From JACDAE01 sp963717195 (GTDB taxonomy: Bacteria; Chloroflexota; Ktedonobacteria; Ktedonobacterales; Ktedonobacteraceae): a DNA stretch of 64,000 nucleotides. Shown here piece after piece: positions 26,205-34,457 of the stretch. The DNA lies in contig CAVQVR010000017.1 of the NCBI GenBank assembly GCA_963717195.1, positions 1 through 64,000 of the forward strand. Reading direction: 5' to 3'. Position 1 is the first letter of the stretch. Every line of letters begins with the position of its first letter. The notes beneath the pieces are model-generated. The model was not told the DNA's origin. It ran no database searches and worked only from the letters and a program-made list of their open reading frames with translations. Made by a program: the position numbers and the translations under genes.

Positions 26205-26363
26205 GCAATACCGTTCAAATACCGAAGAATTTCTCCTTCTGGGGTAGGGGCGTGAGCTTGCCTCCGCCCAGGCCGCCACATCGTCTTGTTCCCCCACCAG
26301 GGCGGAGGCAAGCTCACGCCCCTACCCGAATTTCCTTCATTCGTTTTATTTGAACGGTATTGC
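26205..26363. mobile_element. 159-bp MITE-like element with 17-bp TIRs and 8-bp target duplication
   Basis: Perfect terminal inverted repeats GCAATACCGTTCAAATA (26205-26221) and TATTTGAACGGTATTGC (26347-26363) are flanked by the direct repeat GATAAATC (26197-26204 and 26364-26371). Removing the element and one direct repeat restores a GGGCGCGATAAATCTGG repeat like that at 26142-26168. It has no coding capacity; the mobilising transposase is not in the window. Confidence 0.85.
26242..26327. repeat. TA-flanked 28-bp hairpin nested in the MITE
   Basis: Perfect 28-bp arms (26242-26269 and 26300-26327) carry outer GGGTAGGGGCGTGAGC and its complement, with TA dinucleotides at 26245-26246 and 26323-26324, around a 30-bp centre. 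This is the same end structure as at 36153-36237. Confidence 0.8.
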
Positions 26364-26569
26364 GATAAATCTGGATCCTATGTATAGGGTATTGCTGGAT
26401 ACAAACACATCAATGATGGTTACGAAGGTAAATGGAAGGGAAAAGGGTGGGAAGTCAAGAGCTTGTCTTGTTCTACCTCTTATACAATCTTGTCTTCTTC
26501 TTCCAAGTTATGGAATGTCATGCTACAATGCGTGCATCGCCAGATGGATATTAAAAGGAGATTATTACT

Positions 26570-28381
26570 TTGACTACTTCCCATCCTCTACCACGTTGGG
26601 ATATGACTGCGGTCTATCCAGGGCTAGAAACGCCTGAGTTTGAAGAGGGGTGTGCAAGAATGGGGCAAGATATTGCCAACCTTGCGCACCTTTTTGACCG
26701 GTATAATATTACAGGACAGCCATTTCAGGCCATAGAGCCATCCATAGTGCAGGTTTTTGAGAGGATTACCACACATTATAATAGCGTTCAGGAACAGATA
26801 AGAACGCTCACCGCCTATATTAATAGTTTCATCCTCACAGATTCTCAGAACATGATTGCCCAGGCCAGAAATAGCGAGTTGCAAAATGCATTGGTCACAT
26901 TCTCACTCTTAACAACACGCTATACGGCATGGATCGGCTCATTGAATATAGAGAAGCTTATCCAGTGTTCGCAGATTGCACGCGATCATACCTATGCTCT
27001 CTATAGAGCAAAGGAGCAGGCAGAGCATCTCATGTCGCAGGCAGAAGAGTCGCTTGCGGCAGAGCTAAACGTAAGTAATGGTGCGGCATGGGCCAGGTTG
27101 CATGGGAATGTTACATCACAGCTCACCTTAGAGATGGAGATTGATGGGCAGAGCAAAGAACTGCCAATGAGCGCGATACGCAATCTGGCCTATGATGAGA
27201 AGCGCGAAGTAAGATCGCTTGCCTATACTGTCGAAATAGAGGGCTGGAAACGGGTTGCGCTCCCACTTGCAGCGGCACTTAACAGTATCAAAAGCGAAGT
27301 GCTGGTGACCACGCATCGTCGTCACTGGGCTTCTCCCCTGGATGCATCGCTGTGGACAAACAGTATTGACCAGCAGATACTTGATGCAATGCTCGTAGCA
27401 GCACGGGCGGCGTTTCCCGATTTCCGGCGCTATTTGCAGGCAAAAGCGAAGGCAATGGATTTAGCACGCCTCGCCTGGTACGATCTGTTCGCTCCCATTG
27501 GGAAAAGCAAGCGGGTATGGGAATTTGAAGAAGCCGCCGCATTTGTTATTGAACAGTTTGGCAGCTACTCGCCCCGGCTCTCCAACTTTGCGGCACGTGC
27601 ATTTCATGAACACTGGATCGATGCCGAACCACGAGCAGGCAAGCGAGATGGTGCACTTTGCATGTGGCTGCGCGGAGATAAATCGCGTGTAATGGCAAAC
27701 TTTAAGCCGGTTTTCGCAGGTGTCAGCACACTGGCGCACGAGCTGGGACATGGGTACCATAACTTGAATCTGGCACAACGCACTTCATTACAGCGTAGCC
27801 ATCCAATGACGCTGGCAGAGACGGCCAGCATTTTCTGTGAGACGATCATCAGGCAGGCTGCATTGAAACAGGCAAGCAGACAAGAGCAGATCGTTATCCT
27901 GGAGGCAGCATTGCAAGGAACCTGCCAGGTAGTAGTAGATGTGAGCAGTCGTTTTCTATTCGAGCAACGCGTTTTTGAGAAGCGCAAACAACGAGAATTC
28001 TCTATCGATGAACTCAACCAATTGATGCTAGAGACACAACGAGAAACGTATGGTAACGGATTAGATGAAGAAGTGCTGCATCCTTACATGTGGGCTGTGA
28101 AGCAACATTACTATAACGCAGCACGCTCATATTATAACTACCCCTATATGTTTGGGCAGCTCTTCGGATTGGGCTTGTATGCACGCTACCAGCAAGACCC
28201 GGAGATATTCAAGCAGGGCTATGACGAGTTGCTTTCATCTACGGGAATGGCCGATGCTGCAACGTTGGCCGCACGTTTCGGAATCGATCTGCGGGCCGAG
28301 GAGTTCTGGCAACGTAGCCTGGATATCATCAGGCACGATATTGACTTATTTGCTGCGGCGGTGCAGGAGATGAGAGAGTAA
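26570..28381 (+). CDS. pepF: M3 family oligoendopeptidase
   Basis: A 603-residue zinc metallopeptidase of family M3 (PepF type), hydrolysing short peptides in the cytoplasm. The zinc motif HELGH lies at residues 390-394 and a downstream ETASIF supplies the third ligand glutamate. The N-terminal helical domain and the C-terminal MFGQLFGLGLYARYQ block are typical, and the length matches PepF (about 600). Translation begins at TTG 26570, preceded by AAAGGAG at 9 nt. The gene is monocistronic, with a repeat cluster immediately upstream. Confidence 0.92.
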   Translation: MTTSHPLPRWDMTAVYPGLETPEFEEGCARMGQDIANLAHLFDRYNITGQPFQAIEPSIVQVFERITTHYNSVQEQIRTLTAYINSFILTDSQNMIAQARNSELQNALVTFSLLTTRYTAWIGSLNIEKLIQCSQIARDHTYALYRAKEQAEHLMSQAEESLAAELNVSNGAAWARLHGNVTSQLTLEMEIDGQSKELPMSAIRNLAYDEKREVRSLAYTVEIEGWKRVALPLAAALNSIKSEVLVTTHRRHWASPLDASLWTNSIDQQILDAMLVAARAAFPDFRRYLQAKAKAMDLARLAWYDLFAPIGKSKRVWEFEEAAAFVIEQFGSYSPRLSNFAARAFHEHWIDAEPRAGKRDGALCMWLRGDKSRVMANFKPVFAGVSTLAHELGHGYHNLNLAQRTSLQRSHPMTLAETASIFCETIIRQAALKQASRQEQIVILEAALQGTCQVVVDVSSRFLFEQRVFEKRKQREFSIDELNQLMLETQRETYGNGLDEEVLHPYMWAVKQHYYNAARSYYNYPYMFGQLFGLGLYARYQQDPEIFKQGYDELLSSTGMADAATLAARFGIDLRAEEFWQRSLDIIRHDIDLFAAAVQEMRE

Positions 28382-28492
28382 GAGAGCCAACTTGTTACTC
28401 CCGTTGTCCTGGCAAAATAAACATGTTATAGTACGAATGAATAACAGAACTGGCGCTCATCACCACTTGCAAATCAAAGGACAAGGAATAGT

Positions 28493-30479
28493 ATGGCAAT
28501 ACCAGACGAGAAGTGTATTAATGGCGATAGGGCAGGAGAGGTGCGACACACCATCACGGAGATCCAAGGAGTTGATGAAGAGCAAAACAAGCTGCTTCTG
28601 CAGGAACGGGCTGCGCGTATAGAAGCAGAGGCTGCTTATCAACGACTATATGATCTATTTATGCAAGCTCCAGCTTCTCATCTGTTTTCTACGCGGCCCG
28701 CAGCATGTCTACGAGCTTGCCAATCCTGTCTACTTACAGACGATAGGTCACCGGAACCCTATCGGAAAACCAATTCGAGAAGTATTGCCGGAATTGGAGG
28801 GCCAGGGGATATTTGAGTTGCTTGATGGTGTATATACAAGCGGGAAACCATTTATCGGCAACGAGGTAAAAATAGCCCTTGATCGTTGCAATAATGGGAT
28901 ACTGGAAGATGTCTACTTCAATTTCGCCTACCAACCATCACGCAATAGCGATGGCGTGATTGAAGGTATCCTGGTCCACGCCGTTGATATTACTGAGCAA
29001 GTTCTGGTGCGTCATAAAGTGCAAGAAAGTGAAGCACGCCTGAGACGACTGGTAGACTCCAACATCATTGGTATCATCTTCACTGATATACATGGCGCTA
29101 TCACGGAAGCAAACGATACATTTCTCCGGATGGTTGGTTATACACGAGAGGATTTGCACTCTGACCGTATCAACTGGGCCGATATGACGCCACCTGAGTA
29201 CGTAGAGATAGACGAGCAAGCTATGCAAGAGATGCAACGTCATGGTGCGGTTGCCAGCCCATATGAGAAGGAGTATATAGCCAGCGATGGGAGGCGCATT
29301 CCGGTTCTGGTGGGAGGTGCGCTCGTCGATATAGCGAAGGGAGAATGCATGGCCTTTGTTATCGACATCTGCGCTCAAAAGAAGATGGAGGAAGAGCTAC
29401 GAAAAGCGAAGGAGCAATTGGAGGCCATTTTACACACGGCAGCCGATGGAATTACGGCACAAGACATTGATGGTACCATTCTCTATGCCAACGATATAGC
29501 GGCCAGAGTGAGTGGCTTCTCCTCCGCTGAGGCAATGTTGGGAGCCTCTCCAGATATATTGAAGCAGACGGTGAACAAATTCGTCATGAAAGATGAAGAG
29601 GGAAACCTTTTGCCTACTGAGGAGCTACCTGGGCGTCGAGCATTACAGGGCGAGAAAAACGTTCAGGTCATCATTCAATATGTCAACAAGGCTACGGGAC
29701 ATATTCGCTGGTCCCTGGTTAAAGCTGAACCTATCTTCAATGAAGATGGGCGCGTGCAATTTGCCGTCAATGTCATAACAGATATTTCTGAGCAACAAGA
29801 GCTTGAGCAGCGCAAAAATGAGTTTATTGGTATGGCAAGTCACGAGCTCAAGACTCCGGTCACGGCCTTGAAAGGCTTTACAAATATTCTGCAACGACGG
29901 GCCACAAAACAAGAAGATGAGAAGGGATTACACTACCTTGCGCGTATGGATAGCCAGTTGAATAAGCTCACCAAGCTTGTCAGTAACTTACTTGATATCT
30001 CAAAGATGCAGGCTGGCAAACTCGTTCTGCAAGAAGAGGCGTTTGATCTGGCAGGGCTTATTCATGAAATCGTAGAAAATCTACAAGAGATCTCCCCAAC
30101 GCATCAACTGCAGATTGAGGAGATGGCGGAGTTTCCGATCATTGGTGACAGGGATCGCATTGGGCAGGTGCTCATAAATCTACTCACCAATGCCATCAAG
30201 TATTCGCCGCGTGCGGACAAAGTGATTGTAGGTGCCTCAACAGATGGCAAGCAGGTAATAGTAAGTGTGCAGGATTTTGGAATAGGGATTGCGGAAAACT
30301 ACCATCAGCAGATCTTCGATCGTTTTTATCAAGTTACCGATCCAGAGGAAAAAACCTATCCGGGCCTGGGTATTGGCCTCTATATTTCTTGTGAAATCAT
30401 TAAACGGCATGGAGGCCGCATATGGGTTGAGAGTGTTAAAGGAAAAGGGGCGACCTTCTTCTTTACACTTCCACTCTAA
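28493..30479 (+). pseudogene. PAS-domain sensor histidine kinase with a one-base frameshift
   Basis: The frame from ATG 28493 (AAGGA upstream) reads through a coiled coil to LFMQAPASHLF and then leaves the family sequence. Skipping one T in the run of four at 28685-28688 restores LRGPQHVYELANP and an uninterrupted product of about 660 residues ending at 30479. The domains are three PAS units (about 60-170, 180-300, 310-430), HisKA with the phosphoacceptor SHELKTP, and HATPase_c with NAIKYSP, DFGIGI and GLGIGLYI. No membrane span is present, so it senses a cytoplasmic cue. Its response regulator follows 15 bp later. With the shift, only a short N-terminal peptide or a product restarted at 28650 could be made. 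Confidence 0.8.
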
Positions 30480-30494
30480 AAGGGAAAAGAATAG

Positions 30495-30860
30495 ATGGAG
30501 ATGAACACAAAGAAAATTCTTGTAGTTGATGACGAACCGGATATTCTAGAGGCGCTGCAGGAGATCCTGGAGGAAGAGGGATATGCGGTCATGACAACAG
30601 AAAAGGGAGACTATGTAGAGAAGCTTCATAACGGTGGCCTCCCTGACCTCATCCTCCTCGATGTGTTCCTCTCGGGAAAGGATGGCCGATCAATTGCCAA
30701 ACAGCTTAAGAGCCAGGAGGAGACAAAGCATATCCCCATTATTATGTTCTCGGCACATCCAAATGCTGAAAAAACCGCACGAGAAGCCGGTGCAAATGAT
30801 TTTGTGGCGAAACCATTTGAGATAGATCAATTATTGGAGAAAGTGGCTGCATACCTCTAA
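30495..30860 (+). CDS. Single-domain response regulator
   Basis: A 121-residue CheY-like receiver domain with no output domain. The acidic pocket D12-D13, phosphoacceptor D56 (LILLDVFLSG), S86 and K106 (FVAKPFE) are all present, so it should be phosphorylated. It follows the PAS histidine kinase by 15 bp and was presumably its partner. Signal output must be through protein binding or a phosphorelay. If the kinase is really broken, this regulator is orphaned or served by another kinase. Confidence 0.92.
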   Translation: MEMNTKKILVVDDEPDILEALQEILEEEGYAVMTTEKGDYVEKLHNGGLPDLILLDVFLSGKDGRSIAKQLKSQEETKHIPIIMFSAHPNAEKTAREAGANDFVAKPFEIDQLLEKVAAYL

Positions 30861-30881
30861 ATTCTCCTAAAAAAGAGATTA

Positions 30882-32129
30882 TTACCAACTATACACGAAA
30901 TTTGTCCACTTTTTTGAGATAACAATATCTGACACTTTTAAACTGCAAGTTGCATCCTGAGGATATGCTCTGACATGCAATTGCTGTTCACCGGGACGGC
31001 CAACAACATCCCATGCTATAATCTGCTGCTTCAGTTGCTGAGTAAGCATAGCGGCTGAACCGAAACTGCGTAGATAGAGATTGAACGATGATCCATCAGG
31101 AAGAGCATCAGTAGAAGCCTGGATGGGATTCCGCATGAGGACGCTCAAAGCATCTTCAGTAAGCAAGCCAACAGTAGTAACGGTCTTGCCAGGGAAATTG
31201 ATAAGGCCAGGGATAATACCTTGCTCAGCCAGAGACCCATAAGCGCTCAAAGAACAGAACAACGGCTCGTGCAGAGCAAGCCAGAAGCCAAGTCCGAAGA
31301 AGAGCCCTTGAGGTTCCAGCGAGATCGCTAACGGCAGATCCTGAGCGGGACTATGTAATAAATCATAGGTAGCCTGAGCGTTGATGGGACGAGCTTCACC
31401 AAGGCGAAGAACGAGTTGACCAGCTTCGGGTGAGAGCTGAACTACGGTATCAGCTTCGGCAAAGGCTCCGCGCAAGCCCACAAAACCACAGGCACGCACT
31501 GACAGGCTCTCTAGATGATCCTCGACAGGTGTAAAGGCAATTGATGCCTGGGGACCGCGTAACACTAATGGGAGTAGCAGACGACCGTGCGGCTTGAGTT
31601 GAGTGCGCCAGGCGGGAGTGATATCAGCAGCGTTAACGGTCAGAATGATGCGGTCATAGGGAGCCGCATCTGGATAGCCCAGGCCGCCATCGGCGCATAT
31701 GACATGTACAGAGCTAAAGTCAGCGGCGGCGAGATGTTCGCGTGCAGCTTCCACAATATCTTCATCGATATCAATGGTAACAACCTCGCCCGTCTCACCG
31801 ACGATGTGCGCCATAAGAGCAGCATTGTAGCCGGTACCAGAGCCAATCTCCAGCACGCGATGACCGGACTGCAAGTGCAACTGCTCCAGCATAATCGCCA
31901 TAATTGTTGGCTGCGAGGAAGAGCTAACAACCTGGCCATTGATAGACCGGGTCGCAATAGCCTGATCTCGATAGACCTCATCTAGCGCGACGCCAGGCAG
32001 GAAGAGGTGGCGAGGTACAGCACGAAATGCAGCCTCTATGCGTGCATCTTGAATATGCCCGTTCTTTTTCAACTGGTCGACAAGCAACTGGTGCATTGCT
32101 GGAATATCTGGTTCTTTGGGTGTTTGCAT
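30882..32129 (-). CDS. PCMT-like methyltransferase with long C-terminal extension
   Basis: A 415-residue protein. The N-terminal half is a protein-L-isoaspartate O-methyltransferase domain: AFRAVPRHLFLP, the active loop VSSSSQPTIMAIMLEQL, SAM motif VLEIGSGTGYNAAL and VVTIDIDEDIVEAAR. PCMT itself is about 210 residues; the extra C-terminal 200 residues end in an RSFGSAAMLTQQLKQQIIAWD type region reminiscent of the extended PCMT-like enzymes called FxLD-system methyltransferases. No lanthipeptide precursor or synthetase is near, so a repair role on damaged aspartates or a lone modification role are both possible. ATG 32129 has AAGGGA upstream. Confidence 0.8.
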   Translation of the reverse strand: MQTPKEPDIPAMHQLLVDQLKKNGHIQDARIEAAFRAVPRHLFLPGVALDEVYRDQAIATRSINGQVVSSSSQPTIMAIMLEQLHLQSGHRVLEIGSGTGYNAALMAHIVGETGEVVTIDIDEDIVEAAREHLAAADFSSVHVICADGGLGYPDAAPYDRIILTVNAADITPAWRTQLKPHGRLLLPLVLRGPQASIAFTPVEDHLESLSVRACGFVGLRGAFAEADTVVQLSPEAGQLVLRLGEARPINAQATYDLLHSPAQDLPLAISLEPQGLFFGLGFWLALHEPLFCSLSAYGSLAEQGIIPGLINFPGKTVTTVGLLTEDALSVLMRNPIQASTDALPDGSSFNLYLRSFGSAAMLTQQLKQQIIAWDVVGRPGEQQLHVRAYPQDATCSLKVSDIVISKKWTNFVYSW

Positions 32130-32180
32130 GACATATTCCCTTTTAGACGCCTGGGCGGCGTGAACCACGGGCTTGTAAAC

Positions 32181-32409
32181 GCATTGGCTCCAACAAATTA
32201 CAGAAAGGCAAGAGAATCAAGCATCGTGTGCCTGAAATACCCCCGTCACCGTAGGGACCCGATTTATCGCGTCCAACGATTCATCGAGAAGGTTCCCATT
32301 CGATAAATCGTTGGACGTGATAAATCGGGTCCCTACGGTATTTGCGGGAGTGTGTAATAAAATGTTCGCATCTTGTCAATGTCCTTCCATAATTTGTTGG
32401 AGTCAATGC
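32181..32409. mobile_element. 229-bp element A with TIRs and 8-bp target duplication
   Basis: Terminal inverted repeats of about 27 bp (from GCATTGGCTCCAACAAATTA at 32181 and the complementary end TTTGTTGGAGTCAATGC up to 32409) are flanked by TTGTAAAC on both sides (32173-32180, 32410-32417). The element sits inside a GGGCTTGTAAACGGCATCCCTA copy of the dispersed repeat. It is itself interrupted by an 80-bp hairpin (32254-32333). A related copy without the hairpin is at 41922-42063. Confidence 0.85.
32254..32333. repeat. 80-bp TA-flanked hairpin element nested in element A
   Basis: Near-perfect arms begin GGGACCCGATTTATCGCG and return as its complement; they are bounded by TA at 32252-32253 and 32334-32335. 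An 80-bp relative lies at 34279-34358. The empty site in the element at 41922-42063 reads CACC-TA-CGG. Confidence 0.85.
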
Positions 32410-32424
32410 TTGTAAACGGCATCC

Positions 32425-33852
32425 CTACGATGCGGGTGGGGGCATTTCACGATGCCAATCCGTCAATTGTTGATATGCATGAGCGATACGCAATACGGTT
32501 GCCTCTTCGAAGGGCTTTCCGGCAATCTGCAAGCCAATGGGGAGCCTGTTGGAGGTAAAGCCACAGGGACATGAAATGGCAGGCAATCCGGAAAGATTGA
32601 AAGGCATGGTCATACGCAACAGGGCTACAGTAGTATTTTCAACAACGCCATCGATCTCAATATCCTGTCCGGTCTGCTCAAGCAAAGGGGCAGAAATAGG
32701 CAGCGTGGGAAGGATAAAGGCATCGACACGCTGCATAATTGTACGCAGGCTGCTAGAGAAGATGCGGCGCTCCTGTTGTGCACGCAGGTAATCGACTGCT
32801 GGAATAGTCTGGCCTGAGAGCAGGTTGGAGCGGACCGTGTCGCTGTACAGGTCTATGCGTTCGCTAAGCCAGCCTTTTTGTGCATGGGCAAGGCTGGCTT
32901 CTGGACGCTGGATGGTGCGATAAAGGTCCATAGTTGGGCGGGGCAATTCTACGTCGACCAGTTCCGCGCCTTCCTCTTCCAATACACGCAATGTTGCTCG
33001 CCAGGCAGCACGTACTTCCGGATGCAGCGGTGTGACAAATGCTTCTTGCGGGACGCCTAATTTTAAGCCTTGTAGCGAGAGCGGACCACGCCCCTCGACA
33101 CCTCCAATGAGCGTTGCGGTATAGCGACTGGGCGCGATTGGTGGGCCTGAGACGCTATTGGGATCGCGTGGATCGTACTTAGCGATGGCATCGAAGAGAA
33201 TGGCGCAGTCTTCCGCGCTGTGTCCAATGGGACCAACGTGATCAAGCGACCAGCTAAGGGGAATAACGCCATAGCAACTGACACGTCCGTAGGTTGGCTT
33301 GAGTCCTGTAACGCCGCAGCAAGCAGACGGAATACGGATAGAGCCTCCAGTGTCGGTACCAATCGCGCCCACGCACATTCCGGATGCCACTGCGGCTGCC
33401 GATCCTCCGCTGGAGCCTCCAGTTGTGCGTGTGGGGTCCCATGGATTGTGCGTGGGTGCTGAGTAGGGACCGTACGCAAACTCGTGGGTATTGGTTTTTC
33501 CGATGATGATGGCACCAGCTTTACGCAACTGTTCGACCACCATGGCATCTTCGGGAGCGATGTAATCTGAGAGCACTTTGGAGCCTGCTGTCATGCGTAC
33601 GGCGCGGACGGAGATCAGGTCTTTGATCGCGATAGGGATTCCGTGGAGTTGGCTGCGATAGAGGCCAGTGCGCTGTTCGCGCTCAAGCTGTTCTGCGTCT
33701 TTAAACGCCTGCTCGCGTATCACGGTGATAAAAGCCTGGATGGACTCATCGGTTTCAGCGATGTACTCCAGGGTTTCCGCAACCAGTTCGGAGGGCGTGA
33801 TGAGCCCTGAATGAAGCTCGTCTGCAACTTCTCGAATGGATGTATATGGCAT
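32425..33852 (-). CDS. Amidase signature family enzyme
   Basis: A 475-residue amidohydrolase of the amidase-signature family (GatA/AtzF-like). The Ser-cisSer-Lys triad is readable in IAIKDLISVRA (Lys), TTGGSSGGSAAAVASG (cis-Ser) and IGTDTGGSIRIPS (nucleophile Ser). The length fits GatA or a stand-alone amidase. No gatB or gatC is nearby, so tRNA amidation is not indicated; hydrolysis of a small amide is more likely. A TATAAT on this strand (33890-33895) lies upstream. I prefer ATG 33852; an in-frame TTG at 33879 lacks a ribosome site. Confidence 0.88.
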   Translation of the reverse strand: MPYTSIREVADELHSGLITPSELVAETLEYIAETDESIQAFITVIREQAFKDAEQLEREQRTGLYRSQLHGIPIAIKDLISVRAVRMTAGSKVLSDYIAPEDAMVVEQLRKAGAIIIGKTNTHEFAYGPYSAPTHNPWDPTRTTGGSSGGSAAAVASGMCVGAIGTDTGGSIRIPSACCGVTGLKPTYGRVSCYGVIPLSWSLDHVGPIGHSAEDCAILFDAIAKYDPRDPNSVSGPPIAPSRYTATLIGGVEGRGPLSLQGLKLGVPQEAFVTPLHPEVRAAWRATLRVLEEEGAELVDVELPRPTMDLYRTIQRPEASLAHAQKGWLSERIDLYSDTVRSNLLSGQTIPAVDYLRAQQERRIFSSSLRTIMQRVDAFILPTLPISAPLLEQTGQDIEIDGVVENTTVALLRMTMPFNLSGLPAISCPCGFTSNRLPIGLQIAGKPFEEATVLRIAHAYQQLTDWHREMPPPAS

Positions 33853-33944
33853 AAGTCCAGTACTCTTTCCTGCGCACAAACTATAAATTATTATACTGCA
33901 TTATTGTATCAGGTTATGCGTAGGGAGGTCATGGACGGGGTTAT

Positions 33945-34240
33945 TTGAACCGGGCTTTCCATCTTCTGGGGAAACGTCGGGATAATGCGTAGTTCTCCGG
34001 CCAGGGTAAGCACATATTGGTTGATACAAAATCAGGTGCCAGAATGCAATCAGGGTGGTGAGCGGCGGGTTTATAAATCGCACGGGCTTATAAATGGTGC
34101 CCCTACACCATGGATGATCTGCGATGATGAAGGGTACGTTTCACTCGAATTACTCCAAATACTGGTGTAGGGGCTGCGATGACACGCAGGCGCACGCAAG
34201 GTGCATTGACTCCAACAAAATCAGGAAAGGCATTGACGAA
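33945..34240. repeat. Composite of degenerate repeat ends
   Basis: This gene-free stretch carries a TTGATACAAAATC copy (34021-34033, matching 20424-20436), an inverted pair GCCCCTACACCA / TGGTGTAGGGGC (34099-34110 and 34163-34174), and a solo element-A terminus GCATTGACTCCAACAAA (from 34203). No coding frame here looks real. Confidence 0.6.
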
Positions 34241-34273
34241 GCGTGAACGTTTCCATGCTCAATACTGCAAATG

Positions 34274-34363
34274 CCGTAGGGACCCGATTTATCGCGTCCA
34301 GCGATTCATCGAGAAGGTTCCTATACGATAAATCGCTGGACGCGATAAATCGGGTCCCTACGG
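34274..34363. repeat. 80-bp TA-flanked hairpin, second copy
   Basis: CCG-TA-GGGACCCGATTTATCGCG and its complement bound the region, with TA at 34277-34278 and 34359-34360. The core of 80 bp is nearly identical to 32254-32333. A solo element-A terminus lies about 70 bp to the left, suggesting it too sits in a degraded element A. Confidence 0.8.
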
Positions 34364-34457
34364 TTTCAATGTGTTTTATGCTTAATTCGATGATCCTACG
34401 TATTTTACCATATTCGTCTTATTTGAGCATTATAGGTGTTGACGACGCCTCTACAAA

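Noticed and set aside
28685..28700. Programmed frameshifting in the histidine kinase
   Set aside because: The site is a plain T-run without the heptameric slippery pattern or a downstream stimulatory stem that I can see, and the family is not known to use recoding.
30882..32129. FxLD lanthipeptide cluster around the PCMT-like gene
   Set aside because: No precursor peptide, LanB/LanC-type enzyme or transporter is nearby; neighbours are a response regulator and an amidase.
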